Below the pieces are notes generated by a model. The model saw only the letters and a list, made by a program, of their open reading frames with translations. It had not been told where the DNA came from and ran no database searches. From an uncultured Alistipes sp. (lineage in GTDB: Bacteria > Bacteroidota > Bacteroidia > Bacteroidales > Rikenellaceae), in contig CALUKH010000001.1 in the NCBI GenBank assembly GCA_944321185.1, positions 118,896-182,895 on the forward strand: a stretch of DNA of 64,000 bases, written 5' to 3'. Below, piece after piece: positions 1 to 7,967 of the stretch. How positions within the stretch are numbered: the first letter of the stretch is position 1; each line of letters starts with the position of its first letter. The position numbers were made by a program, and so were the translations under genes.

Positions 1-130
1 CTACGATCTCGTGGCCCGGGGGTGATTCTCCGGAGCCTTTTCCGACCCTTGTGCGATCTGCACGTTCGCGGCTTGGGTTCGTTCGCGCTCTTCTCCGGGT
101 TCTTCACATGCGGCATTTTCCTGCGCCCTC

Positions 131-240
131 ATAGACGGACCTTTTTTAGGCGGACCTTCCCTTGCACCTTTAGATGGACCTTTCCTTGCATTCTCTTAGG
201 TATCCCATCCCTTGCGCTCTCATGGGGGACCTTCCCTTGC
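131..240. repeat. Degenerate tandem repeat, unit about 25 bp
   Basis: About five diverged copies of a GGACCTTYCCTTGC-type unit follow each other at 137, 152, 176, about 203 and 227. The spacing is 15 to 27 bases. The copies lie between the left edge and the transporter terminator, outside any gene. Confidence 0.55.
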
Positions 241-257
241 CCCCCCCTCCTCACGCG

Positions 258-290
258 AAAACCCCCTGCCGGGATAAACCGGTCAGGGGG
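258..290 (-). terminator. Terminator of the era/TPR/MFS operon
   Basis: The arms CCCCCTG (262-268) and CAGGGGG (284-290), with an inner CCGG/CCGG pairing, form a strong stem. On the minus strand it is followed by TTTT. It lies 30 bases past the stop codon of the transporter gene. Confidence 0.75.
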
Positions 291-319
291 CCTTCTTCAT
301 TTATCGTCTGGGGTTCGGG

Positions 320-1690
320 TTATTTCTTGATATTGGGCAGTTCGAGGCCGTAACCCTTCTTGCGGTCCTCGATCTTGAGGTAGAAGCTGAAGATGAAGGC
401 CAGCACGCCGAACGAAGAGAAGATGATCATCGGCACGGTGTAGCCGCCCGTGGCATCGAGAACCTCGCCGATGAGCAGCGGCACGAGGCACAGGCCGACG
501 TTCTGGATCCAGAAGATCAGACAGTAGGCCGATCCGAGGATCTTCGAGTCGATGATCTTCGGCACCGAGGGCCAGAGGGCGGCTGGCACGAGCGAGAACG
601 AGACGCCGAGCGTGACGACGAGCAGCAGTGCGAACCATTTCGACGGGAATGCCGGCAGCAGGAAGGCGAAGCTCAGGTGGCAGGCGATCATGATCACGGC
701 ACCGACCATGAGCATCGTGGCGCCCTTGCCGCGGAAGTCGAGCATGGCGCCGAGGAACGGCGTGAGGACCATGGCCAGGATCGGGAAGCAGCTGAAGAGG
801 CGAGCGGCCGATTCGGCATCGATCGAGAGCGTCACCTCGAGGAAGTTGGGGGCGTAGCGCTGGAAGGGGAAGATGGCCGAGTAGTAGAGCACGCACAGCA
901 GCGCCACCAGCCAGAACATCTTGCTGCGGAAGATCAGTCCGAGATCCTTGACGTGGAACTCCTCGTCGGAGGATTTCTGCTCCTTCATCTCACCGGCGGC
1001 GATGAGCTGACGGTCCAGCTTGCGGTCCATGTAGACGAAGACCGTGTAGCACAGCAGGCCGATGATCAGCAGCACGGTGCAGAAGGCCACCGGAGCCACG
1101 ACCGAATGGTCGAAGTGGTTCGAGATCATCGGGGCGAGCCACATGACGGCGAAGACGCCCAGACGTGCGATGGCCATCTCGAGACCCATGGCCAGTGCCA
1201 TCTCCTTGCCGTCAAACCACTTGGCGATGGCCTTCGAGACGGTCGTGCCGGCCATTTCGCATCCGCAGCCGAAGATCATGAATCCGAACGAGGCCATCTT
1301 GGCGCTGCCGGGGAAGGAGCTCCACCAGCTGTTGAGCCACTCGTTGAAGGCCGTGGTCTGGAACCAGTCGGAGATGCCGACGAACTTGATCGAGGCGCCG
1401 ATGACCATCAGCGAGGCCGAGAGCAGACCCGTGAAGCGGATGCCCATCTTGTCGAGGATGATGCCGGCGAAGATCAGGAAGAAGAAGAATACGTTGAGGA
1501 AGTATTCCGAAGCGGCATAGGTTCCGAACGTACCGCTGTCCCAGCCGCGGGCCGACTCGATGAGCGATTTGAGCGGGGACATCACGTCCACGAACATGTA
1601 GCCGAAGAACATCATCAGTGCGATCAGCACCAGAGCCGTCCACCGCGCCGCGGGCGAATCGTTGAGTTTGCGTTGGATAGATGCAGTCAT
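320..1690 (-). CDS. MFS transporter (MFSD1-like)
   Basis: Predicted inner-membrane transporter of the major facilitator superfamily, 456 residues, with about twelve hydrophobic segments split by a charged central loop near residues 215-250. The stretch AKWFDGKEMALAMGL in the first half resembles the loop 4-5 motif of MFSD1-type carriers, a family with a dipeptide transporter in animals. The substrate here is unknown, and I infer only a small organic solute. It is the last gene of an apparent era-TPR-MFS transcription unit, 18 bases after the TPR gene, and is followed by a strong terminator. Sure of the superfamily, unsure of the substrate. Confidence 0.85.
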   Translation of the reverse strand: MTASIQRKLNDSPAARWTALVLIALMMFFGYMFVDVMSPLKSLIESARGWDSGTFGTYAASEYFLNVFFFFLIFAGIILDKMGIRFTGLLSASLMVIGASIKFVGISDWFQTTAFNEWLNSWWSSFPGSAKMASFGFMIFGCGCEMAGTTVSKAIAKWFDGKEMALAMGLEMAIARLGVFAVMWLAPMISNHFDHSVVAPVAFCTVLLIIGLLCYTVFVYMDRKLDRQLIAAGEMKEQKSSDEEFHVKDLGLIFRSKMFWLVALLCVLYYSAIFPFQRYAPNFLEVTLSIDAESAARLFSCFPILAMVLTPFLGAMLDFRGKGATMLMVGAVIMIACHLSFAFLLPAFPSKWFALLLVVTLGVSFSLVPAALWPSVPKIIDSKILGSAYCLIFWIQNVGLCLVPLLIGEVLDATGGYTVPMIIFSSFGVLAFIFSFYLKIEDRKKGYGLELPNIKK

Positions 1691-1708
1691 TGGTTATTGG
1701 AGTTTGAA

Positions 1709-3697
1709 TTAGTCGTCGAGTTGGGCGTATCGTTTGAGGAGTTCGTAGGCCTCGGTGATGCCGAGTTCTCCGGCCTTCGACAGGTCGAGACAGCCCTTGC
1801 GCGTATCCTTCATGAAGATCTGGATCACGCCGCGGTTGTAGTAGGCTTCGGCGAACGAGGGGTTCAGTTCGATGGCTTTCGAGTAGTCTTCGTAGGCTTC
1901 GGGGAGGCTGCCCGAGAGGGCCAGCAGGTTTGCCCGGTTGTAGTAGGCCTCGGCGAACGAGGGGAAGAGCTTGATGGCCTTGTTCAGGTCGGCCACGGCC
2001 TCGTCGTAGCTGTACGTTCGTTTCGAATTGTTGTTCAGCCGGTTGGCCGGATCCGAATCGATCGAGATGCGCTGATACGAGTTGTCGATCGACGAGATGA
2101 AGTCGATCATTTCGGCGCGGGTGGTCGAGCGGTTCAGATAGAGGAACGGATTCGAGGGGTTCTGTTCGATGGCCGTCGAGTAGGTGTTCACCGAATTGGT
2201 GTACTGTTTGATGAGCGACTGCGAGACACCGCGTTCGAAGAGCAGCGTCCAGTCCGTCTCGCCGCTCTTCAGGCGGCGGACATACTCCTTGTCGAGCATC
2301 ACGAGCGTATCGGGTGCGATGTTGCTTTCGCGGCACGAGAGGGTGAGATACTCGTTGCCGATCCGTTTCTTGAAGTCCTCGATGCGTTGCAGACGATAGG
2401 GTTGGGCTTCGGGCAGCGTGTCGGGGCGCATGAACGTGAACTTGAACAGCGGCAGCAGGCGCATCTCCTCGTGGCCGCCGTTGTGGCCGGTGATGCGGTC
2501 GAATCCGCTGCCGGCCAGCTTGCTGTCGAACGACAGCAGCCGGTCGAAACGCTGGGTCGTATCGGCGAAGATCGAGTAGGTGCTGTCGCTCAGGCGCGAG
2601 CGGTATTCGGCGATTTTGCGCTGGGCGGTTTCGCGGTCGCTGCGGGCGCCCTGGGGGTCGCGCAGCAGTTCGCGCAGCTGTCCGCGGTAGATGTAGGCGT
2701 TGGCGAAGTCGGGATAGAGGTTGATGGCTTCGGTGTAGTCCTTGACGGCCTCTTCGATTTCGCCCAGCTGGGCATGGACACCGGCGCGGTTGTAGTAGAC
2801 CAGCACGTTGTTGGGCGAATAGAGAGCCACGCGATCGTAATCCTCCAGAGCGCGGTTGTAGTCGCCGATCTGGGTACGGAGCATGGCGCGGTTGAAGTAG
2901 GTGAGCGAGTTGGTCGAATCGAGCTGGATGACGCGGTCGAAATCCTTGAGGGCCAGCATCGGACGGTTGGTGGCGTTATAGACCAGCGCCCGGTTGAAGA
3001 ACGAGAGCAGATACGACGAATCGCACTCGATGGCCTTGTTGAAGTCGGCTTCGGCCTCCTTGTATCGTTTTTGTTCGAGATAGAGTCCTCCGCGACGGTT
3101 GTATCCGTTGGGGTTTTCGCGGTTGGTGCGGATGGCGGTGTTGAAGTCCTCATAGGCCCGGACGGTATCCTTGAGGTGGAGATAGCTCAGGCCGCGGCAG
3201 ATGAAGGCGTCGGCGACCTTGTTTTCCTGACGGATGAACTTGTCGAAGTCGTCGATGGCTTCGCGGAACTGCTGGTTGAGCAGACGCGTGACACCGCGGC
3301 TGTAGTAGGGGCCGGGCAGATCGGGGCGCAGTTCGATGGCTTCGCGGAAGTCCTGCAGGGCGTCGTCGTAGTTGCCCAGGCGCGAGCGGGTGATGGCGCG
3401 ATAGGTGTAGGCCTGCGTGTAGACGGGATTGAGGCGGATGGCCGTCGAGAAGTCCTCCTCGGCGCCGAGCAGGTCATCGAGGTTGTATTTGGCGATTCCG
3501 CGCAGGAAGTATCCCTCGTAGGCATCCTCGTCGAATCGCAGCAGGATGTTCAGCGTGCGGATGGCCTCCTGGTAGTTGTTGTTCATCATGCACGTGCGGC
3601 CCATCCAGAAAAAGTATTCCCGGTTGTACTGGGCGTGGGCATCGGGGCTGCAGAACAGGGCGAGAGCCGCGAGGATTCCGATGATGAACTGGCGCAT
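1709..3697 (-). CDS. Periplasmic tetratricopeptide-repeat protein
   Basis: A 662-residue protein with a cleavable signal peptide (MRQFIIGILAALALFCSPDAHA) followed by about ten TPR units, recognisable by recurring patterns such as AYYNRG, AIELNP and ALKDFDRVI. TPR arrays are protein-binding scaffolds. A region near residues 340-440 with weaker repeat character separates two TPR blocks. It lies 87 bases downstream of era and 18 bases upstream of the transporter gene. The partner is not visible from sequence. The signal peptide puts it in the periplasm or at the envelope, not with Era in the cytoplasm. Confidence 0.85.
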   Translation of the reverse strand: MRQFIIGILAALALFCSPDAHAQYNREYFFWMGRTCMMNNNYQEAIRTLNILLRFDEDAYEGYFLRGIAKYNLDDLLGAEEDFSTAIRLNPVYTQAYTYRAITRSRLGNYDDALQDFREAIELRPDLPGPYYSRGVTRLLNQQFREAIDDFDKFIRQENKVADAFICRGLSYLHLKDTVRAYEDFNTAIRTNRENPNGYNRRGGLYLEQKRYKEAEADFNKAIECDSSYLLSFFNRALVYNATNRPMLALKDFDRVIQLDSTNSLTYFNRAMLRTQIGDYNRALEDYDRVALYSPNNVLVYYNRAGVHAQLGEIEEAVKDYTEAINLYPDFANAYIYRGQLRELLRDPQGARSDRETAQRKIAEYRSRLSDSTYSIFADTTQRFDRLLSFDSKLAGSGFDRITGHNGGHEEMRLLPLFKFTFMRPDTLPEAQPYRLQRIEDFKKRIGNEYLTLSCRESNIAPDTLVMLDKEYVRRLKSGETDWTLLFERGVSQSLIKQYTNSVNTYSTAIEQNPSNPFLYLNRSTTRAEMIDFISSIDNSYQRISIDSDPANRLNNNSKRTYSYDEAVADLNKAIKLFPSFAEAYYNRANLLALSGSLPEAYEDYSKAIELNPSFAEAYYNRGVIQIFMKDTRKGCLDLSKAGELGITEAYELLKRYAQLDD

Positions 3698-3784
3698 TTT
3701 CGTTTTTTCTTGTAACGACCTTTTTCGGGGGTTTATTGTCTGTTTTCGATATCTGCGGTCTTCGAGAGGGGGCTTTTGTCGGGG

Positions 3785-4666
3785 TTATTCCTGTTCGTAG
3801 CCGAATCGGCGGAGCTGACGGTCGTTGTTGCGCCAGTCGTCGCTGACCTTCACGAAGAGCTGCAGGAAGACCTTCTTGCCGAGGAACTGCTCCATGTCTT
3901 CGCGGGCGGCCTGACCGACCTTCTTGAGTTTTTCGCCCTTGTGACCGATCAGGATTCCCTTCTGTGAATCACGCGAGACGTAGATCGTGGCCGAGATACG
4001 GTCGATCGTGGGCTCTTCCTTGTAGCTTTCGATTTCGATTTCGCAGCAGTAGGGGATCTCCTTGTCGTAGAAGCGGAGGATCTTTTCGCGGATGATCTCC
4101 GAGGCGAAGAAGCGCAGGGTTTTGTCCGTGAGTGTATCCTTCGGATAGAAGGCCGGGCCTTCGGGCAGCAGTTCGAGGATCGTCTTGAAGAGACCGTCGA
4201 GGTTGAACTTCTCCTTGGCCGAGACGGGGACGATGCGGGCTTCGGGGAGGGTCTGGTGCCACTTCTCGACCAGTGCATCGAGAGCCGCGGGGTTCGAGAG
4301 GTCGATCTTGTTGACCACGACGATGGTCGGGATTCCGCTGTGGCGGATGTTGTCGAGGATCTCGGCCGAGCGGTCCGACTGTTCGACCGTGTCGGTGACA
4401 TAGAGGATCACGTCGGCATCCGTCAGGGCGCCGTTGACGAACTTCATCATCGCCTCCTGGAGTTTGTAGGCGGGTTTGAGGATTCCGGGCGTATCGGAGT
4501 AGACGATCTGGAAGTCGTCGCCCGAGACGATGCCCATGATCCGGTGACGGGTGGTCTGAGCCTTCGAGGTGATGATCGAGAGCCGTTCGCCGACCAGTGC
4601 GTTCATGAGGGTTGATTTCCCGACGTTGGGATTTCCGATGATATTGACGAAGCCCGATTTGTGCAT
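3785..4666 (-). CDS. era: GTPase Era
   Basis: Ribosome-associated GTPase that helps 16S rRNA maturation and 30S assembly. The 293-residue protein has G1 GNPNVGKST (11-19), G3 DTPG (58-61) and G4 NKID (119-122). A C-terminal KH domain follows, with the GILIGHKGEKLKKVG motif that grips the 3' end of 16S rRNA. The length is normal for Era. An in-frame ATG at 4798 would add 44 residues unlike Era. The ATG at 4666 fits the family start and lies about 25 bases after the predicted transcription start of the promoter at 4696-4726. Confidence 0.97.
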   Translation of the reverse strand: MHKSGFVNIIGNPNVGKSTLMNALVGERLSIITSKAQTTRHRIMGIVSGDDFQIVYSDTPGILKPAYKLQEAMMKFVNGALTDADVILYVTDTVEQSDRSAEILDNIRHSGIPTIVVVNKIDLSNPAALDALVEKWHQTLPEARIVPVSAKEKFNLDGLFKTILELLPEGPAFYPKDTLTDKTLRFFASEIIREKILRFYDKEIPYCCEIEIESYKEEPTIDRISATIYVSRDSQKGILIGHKGEKLKKVGQAAREDMEQFLGKKVFLQLFVKVSDDWRNNDRQLRRFGYEQE

Positions 4667-4695
4667 GTTGTACTCTTTTTCGGAGATGTTTCCGA

Positions 4696-4726
4696 CAAAG
4701 ATAGGGATAAAATGGCTCCCCTGCAA
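4696..4726 (-). promoter_or_regulatory. Promoter of era
   Basis: On the minus strand a TATCTTTG -7 box (4696-4703) is preceded by TTG (4724-4726) at 20 bases. This matches the Bacteroidota housekeeping promoter. It predicts a leader of about 25 bases. Confidence 0.7.
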
Positions 4727-4799
4727 CTGCGCGGGGATGAATTTGCCGGCGGATATTGTCGTTTGCGGGTTTCGAAGCCTCCGGTTGCGCAGCGTCACA

Positions 4800-4838
4800 C
4801 GAAAAAAGAGACCTTCGATTCGTCGAAAGTCTCTTTTA
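4800..4838 (-). terminator. Terminator of ffh
   Basis: A 15-bp inverted repeat with arms at 4804-4818 and 4823-4837, one mismatch and a TTCG-type loop, is flanked by A and T runs, so it could work in either direction. The only gene ending into it is ffh on the minus strand, about 200 bases upstream. Confidence 0.7.
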
Positions 4839-4943
4839 TGCGGGTTGGTTCGGTGCCGTTGAGCGTAAGCGGCTCTGTCGTTGAACAGCTCTCTTCCTCT
4901 GCTTCTCTTCCTCTTTTTCTCTTCTCTTTTCCTCGGCTTCGGA

Positions 4944-5014
4944 CCCTCTCTGTTCTCGGCTTCTCTCTCTGCGTTTTGCCCCTCTCTGTTCTCGGCTTCT
5001 CCTCTGCGTTCTGC
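4944..5014. repeat. Two copies of a 36-bp pyrimidine-rich repeat
   Basis: The unit beginning CCCTCTCTGTTCTCGGCTTC occurs at 4944 and again at 4980 with few changes. It sits inside a longer C/T-rich tract (4880-5043) between the ffh stop codon and its terminator. The rest of the 379-base era-ffh gap holds no gene. Confidence 0.75.
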
Positions 5015-5045
5015 CTCTTTCGGCCCCGCTTGCTCCCCCCCCCGG

Positions 5046-6383
5046 CTATCGGCGGCGGAACATGCCGCCTCCGGGCATTTTGGGCATCTTCATGCCGCCG
5101 CCAGCCACGGCCTTCATCATCTTGCGCGTGTCGTCGAACTGCTTCATCAGGCGGTTGACGTTGGCCACGGTCGTACCCGAACCCTTGGCGATGCGTTCGC
5201 GGCGTCGGGCATTGATGATCTCGGGGTGTTCGCGCTCGGCGGGGGTCATCGACGAGATGATCGCCTCGGTCTGCTTGAAGACGTCGTCCGGAATGTCGAC
5301 ATTCTTCAACAGTTTGCCCATGCCCGGCAGCATCGAGGCCAGATCCTTCAGGTTGCCCATCTTCTTGATCTGCTGGATCTGGGCGATGAAGTCGTTGAAG
5401 TTGAACTGATCCTTGACGAGTTTTTTCTTGAGTTTGCGGGCCTCCTCCTCGTCGAACTGCTCCTGGGCGCGCTCGACCAGCGACACGACGTCGCCCATGC
5501 CCAGAATACGGTCGGCCATGCGCTCCGGGTGGAAGACCTGCAGGGCATCCATCTTTTCGCCGCTGGAGATGAACTTCAGGGGTTTGTTGACCACCGAGCG
5601 GATCGAGATGGCGGCACCGCCGCGCGTATCGCCGTCCAGCTTGGTCAGCACGACGCCGTCGAAATCCAGCCGGTCGTTGAACTCCTTGGCCGTGTTGACG
5701 GCATCCTGACCGGTCATGGCGTCGACGACGAACAGCGTCTCGGAGGGTTTGACGGCGGCCTTGATGGCCGTGATCTCCTGCATCATGGCCTCGTCGACGG
5801 CCAGACGTCCGGCCGTATCGATGATCACCACGTTGTAGCTCTTCTGCCGGGCGTAACGGATGGCATTTTCGGCGATCTGGACGGGATTTTTGTTCCCCTC
5901 CTCGGTGTAGACCTCCACGCCGATCTGACTGCCGAGGACCTTCAGCTGATCGATGGCGGCCGGACGGTAGACGTCACCGGCCACCAGCAGCACCTGACGG
6001 CCCTTCTTGCTCTTGAGCATCGAGGCGAGTTTGCCGGAGAAGGTCGTCTTACCGGAGCCCTGCAGACCGGCGATCAGGATGACGGCCGGATTCCCCTCCA
6101 AACGAATATCGGTGGCCGTACCGCCCATCAGGGCCGCCAGTTCGTCGCGGACGATCTTCGTGAGCATCTGTCCGGGCTTGACGGCCTTGAGGACATCCTG
6201 TCCGAGGGCCTTCTGCTTCACCTCGTCGGTGAACGACTTGGCGACCTTGTAGTTGACGTCGGCGTCGATCAGCGCGCGGCGGATCTCCTTGAGGGTTTCG
6301 GCGACGTTGATCTCCGTGATGCGGCCCTCGCCCTTGAGGATCTTGAACGACCGTTCGAGTTTATCGGTTAGGTTTTCGAACAT
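5046..6383 (-). CDS. ffh: Signal recognition particle protein Ffh
   Basis: SRP54-type GTPase that binds SRP RNA and signal sequences and delivers nascent membrane proteins to FtsY and the translocon. The 445 residues show an N-terminal helical bundle, then the G domain with GLQGSGKT (106-113), DTAGR (189-193) and TKLDGD (247-252). The methionine-rich M domain runs from about residue 300 and ends in a Gly/Met/Lys tail. Normal length. The start at 6383 is supported by the family N-terminus (MFENLTDKLERSFKILKG). Monocistronic, with its own promoter and terminator. Confidence 0.97.
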   Translation of the reverse strand: MFENLTDKLERSFKILKGEGRITEINVAETLKEIRRALIDADVNYKVAKSFTDEVKQKALGQDVLKAVKPGQMLTKIVRDELAALMGGTATDIRLEGNPAVILIAGLQGSGKTTFSGKLASMLKSKKGRQVLLVAGDVYRPAAIDQLKVLGSQIGVEVYTEEGNKNPVQIAENAIRYARQKSYNVVIIDTAGRLAVDEAMMQEITAIKAAVKPSETLFVVDAMTGQDAVNTAKEFNDRLDFDGVVLTKLDGDTRGGAAISIRSVVNKPLKFISSGEKMDALQVFHPERMADRILGMGDVVSLVERAQEQFDEEEARKLKKKLVKDQFNFNDFIAQIQQIKKMGNLKDLASMLPGMGKLLKNVDIPDDVFKQTEAIISSMTPAEREHPEIINARRRERIAKGSGTTVANVNRLMKQFDDTRKMMKAVAGGGMKMPKMPGGGMFRRR

Positions 6384-6424
6384 ATTTCTTAAAAAGGATT
6401 TCGAGTGTTTTGGTTTTCAATGCG

Positions 6425-6454
6425 CAAAGTTAACAAGAAATTCAGAAAGCGCAA
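6425..6454 (-). promoter_or_regulatory. Promoter of ffh
   Basis: On the minus strand TTG (6452-6454) is followed after 19 bases by a TAACTTTG -7 box (6425-6432), a good Bacteroidota promoter match. It predicts a leader of about 35 bases before the ffh ATG. Confidence 0.65.
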
Positions 6455-6491
6455 TCCGCGAATCGAAAAATGTCCCGAACCGCCGGAAAAT

Positions 6492-6541
6492 GAAAAACCG
6501 ACGGGGAGCTGCCAACCGTGTGCTGCAGCTCCCCGTCGGGG
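6492..6541 (-). terminator. Terminator of the SusC/SusD-protease operon
   Basis: The arms at 6498-6512 and 6525-6539 (CCGACGGGGAGCTGC and its near-perfect complement) form a very stable stem. On the minus strand it is followed by GGTTTTTCA. It is the first strong terminator after the last gene of the operon (stop codon at 6609). Confidence 0.8.
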
Positions 6542-6608
6542 GGAGGGATCGATCTCATGCGGCGGTTTGCCGGCATGAAAGGTCGTCCCGAGGTTTCGGA
6601 GACCGGGG

Positions 6609-7109
6609 TTACTCCTCTTCGCTCTCTTCGGCTTCGATTTCGTCCTTGTACTGGTCGAGAATCTCCTGCGGGATACCGTCACAGCGGACGTAAAGCGAGA
6701 CGTTCTGCGCATCGTCGGTGGCGGTCCAGGTCATGCGGTCCGAGAAAAGTTTGCTGACGATGTAGCGATGCGACCATTCGCCGTTTTCGTAGTCGTACAT
6801 GCCGCGCAGGATCGAACCGAGCGATTCGTCCGTGTAGAGGTTGTAGACGCCGGTGATGCGGCGCGGGCCGAAGCTGTCGAGGTTCTGGTAGATGGTGAAC
6901 TCGTTGCCGTCGCGATACGAGAGTTCGATGTAGACGTAGCTGCCGTCGGCCAGCGATTCGCCGTTGTTCCAGGTCTCGAGTTTCCAGGTCCCCGAGAGGT
7001 TGTAGAGCGTCACGTCGAGACCGGGATCTTCGTAGCTATTGTCGTCGTTGCAGCTTGTGAAGCCGACGGCGAGGAGCAGCAGAAGCGAGATTTTGAGCAA
7101 GTTTTTCAT
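6609..7109 (-). CDS. Small lipocalin-like lipoprotein
   Basis: A 166-residue lipoprotein with lipobox GFTSC (Cys20). CNDDNS after the cysteine is acidic like the surface-export signals described for Bacteroidota lipoproteins. The mature part has LSGTWKLETW near the start and alternating beta-strand patterns, as in lipocalin-like families of this phylum, and an acidic tail (EAEESEEE). It is the last gene of the nine-gene operon, 6 bases after the DUF1573 gene and before a strong terminator. The ligand is unknown. Confidence 0.75.
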   Translation of the reverse strand: MKNLLKISLLLLLAVGFTSCNDDNSYEDPGLDVTLYNLSGTWKLETWNNGESLADGSYVYIELSYRDGNEFTIYQNLDSFGPRRITGVYNLYTDESLGSILRGMYDYENGEWSHRYIVSKLFSDRMTWTATDDAQNVSLYVRCDGIPQEILDQYKDEIEAEESEEE

Positions 7110-7115
7110 ATTTCG

Positions 7116-7949
7116 TTAATTGTTTTTCAAGGTTTTTGAGTCATTGGTCGCCGATGCGATGCGGATGGTGACGGCACTCTGCGAGGGGGGGAGTCCCAGT
7201 CCCGTCAGGAAGAGCGGAACGCGGGCGGGCGCCCTGCCGGCCGAGGGATCGTAGCGGACGGTCAGTTCGCCGATCTCACCCGGCCGAAGCGTCGCGGGGC
7301 GGAATTCGGCCTTCACGCAGGGGGGCAGAATCCGCGTATCGATGCCTACACGCAGCGTGTCGTTGCCGCCGTTGAGGCATTCGATGCGTTCGACGCCGAG
7401 CGAACCCTCATCGAAGTGGATCTCCTCCTGCTTGAGCAGCAGATTGCCCCGGGCATGGGGATAGGCGTAGGTCGGACGGGCCGACGGGATGACCTCACCG
7501 GCCAGTTCGAGGATGGCCGTCGGGGCGTTCGAGGCGAGCTGCGTGAAGAGGAAGATCTTCCGCACGAAGCTGCCCGGATGTCCTTTCGGGTGGTAGGTCA
7601 CCGTCAGACGGGCCTTTTCGCCGGGTTTGACCGGCTGGCGGTCCCACGACGGGGCGGCGCATCCGCAGGTGGTGGTCACGCGGGTGACGACGAGCGGCTT
7701 GTCGCCGACGTTCTGCCATTCGAACGTGAAGCTTTTCGGACCGTCATCCTCGCCGATCGAGCCTGTGTTGATTCGTTTCCGGGTGAATCGCATCGCTTCG
7801 GCACCGGAGGCTAAAGCGGGGTTGGCCAGGCTGTCGAGCCGTTCACGCGGGACAATGTGGAACTGGCCCCGGGCGGGTGTGGCGATGACCGTGGCCGCCG
7901 CCACCCCGAACGGAATCAGTACATATCGGATGAACGTTTCGCGCAACAT
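7116..7949 (-). CDS. DUF1573 (ASH-like) protein
   Basis: A 277-residue secreted or membrane-anchored protein with an N-terminal hydrophobic segment (about residues 9-28). One or two immunoglobulin-like DUF1573 domains follow. The motif VTRVTTTCGCAAPSW, with the paired cysteines TCGC, is characteristic of that family. A second beta-sandwich (about 160-265) carries the similar phrase GGNDTLRVGIDTRILPPC. DUF1573 proteins are common and uncharacterised in Bacteroidota. It is the eighth gene of the SusC operon, 18 bases after the protease gene. Confidence 0.8.
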   Translation of the reverse strand: MLRETFIRYVLIPFGVAAATVIATPARGQFHIVPRERLDSLANPALASGAEAMRFTRKRINTGSIGEDDGPKSFTFEWQNVGDKPLVVTRVTTTCGCAAPSWDRQPVKPGEKARLTVTYHPKGHPGSFVRKIFLFTQLASNAPTAILELAGEVIPSARPTYAYPHARGNLLLKQEEIHFDEGSLGVERIECLNGGNDTLRVGIDTRILPPCVKAEFRPATLRPGEIGELTVRYDPSAGRAPARVPLFLTGLGLPPSQSAVTIRIASATNDSKTLKNN

Positions 7950-7967
7950 GAGCCTGACGTTTTTCCG

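Larger units (their letters stand above)
1..319. other. Gene-free left edge
   Basis: No convincing gene is seen here. The plus-strand frame at 22-330 has a low-complexity translation and overlaps the terminator and the end of the transporter gene. The stretch contains a degenerate tandem repeat (131-240) and the terminator of the minus-strand transporter gene (258-290). Confidence 0.6.

Noticed and set aside
131..240. CRISPR array
   Set aside because: Copies are degenerate, spacing is 15-27 bases, there are no unique spacers of constant length and no cas genes. The same holds for 53227-53418.
677..3715. Plus-strand open frame of about 1000 codons
   Set aside because: It lies antisense to the TPR and transporter genes. 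Its translation is a low-complexity Gly/Asp/Val/His-rich string with no domain, as produced by GC-rich codons read backwards.
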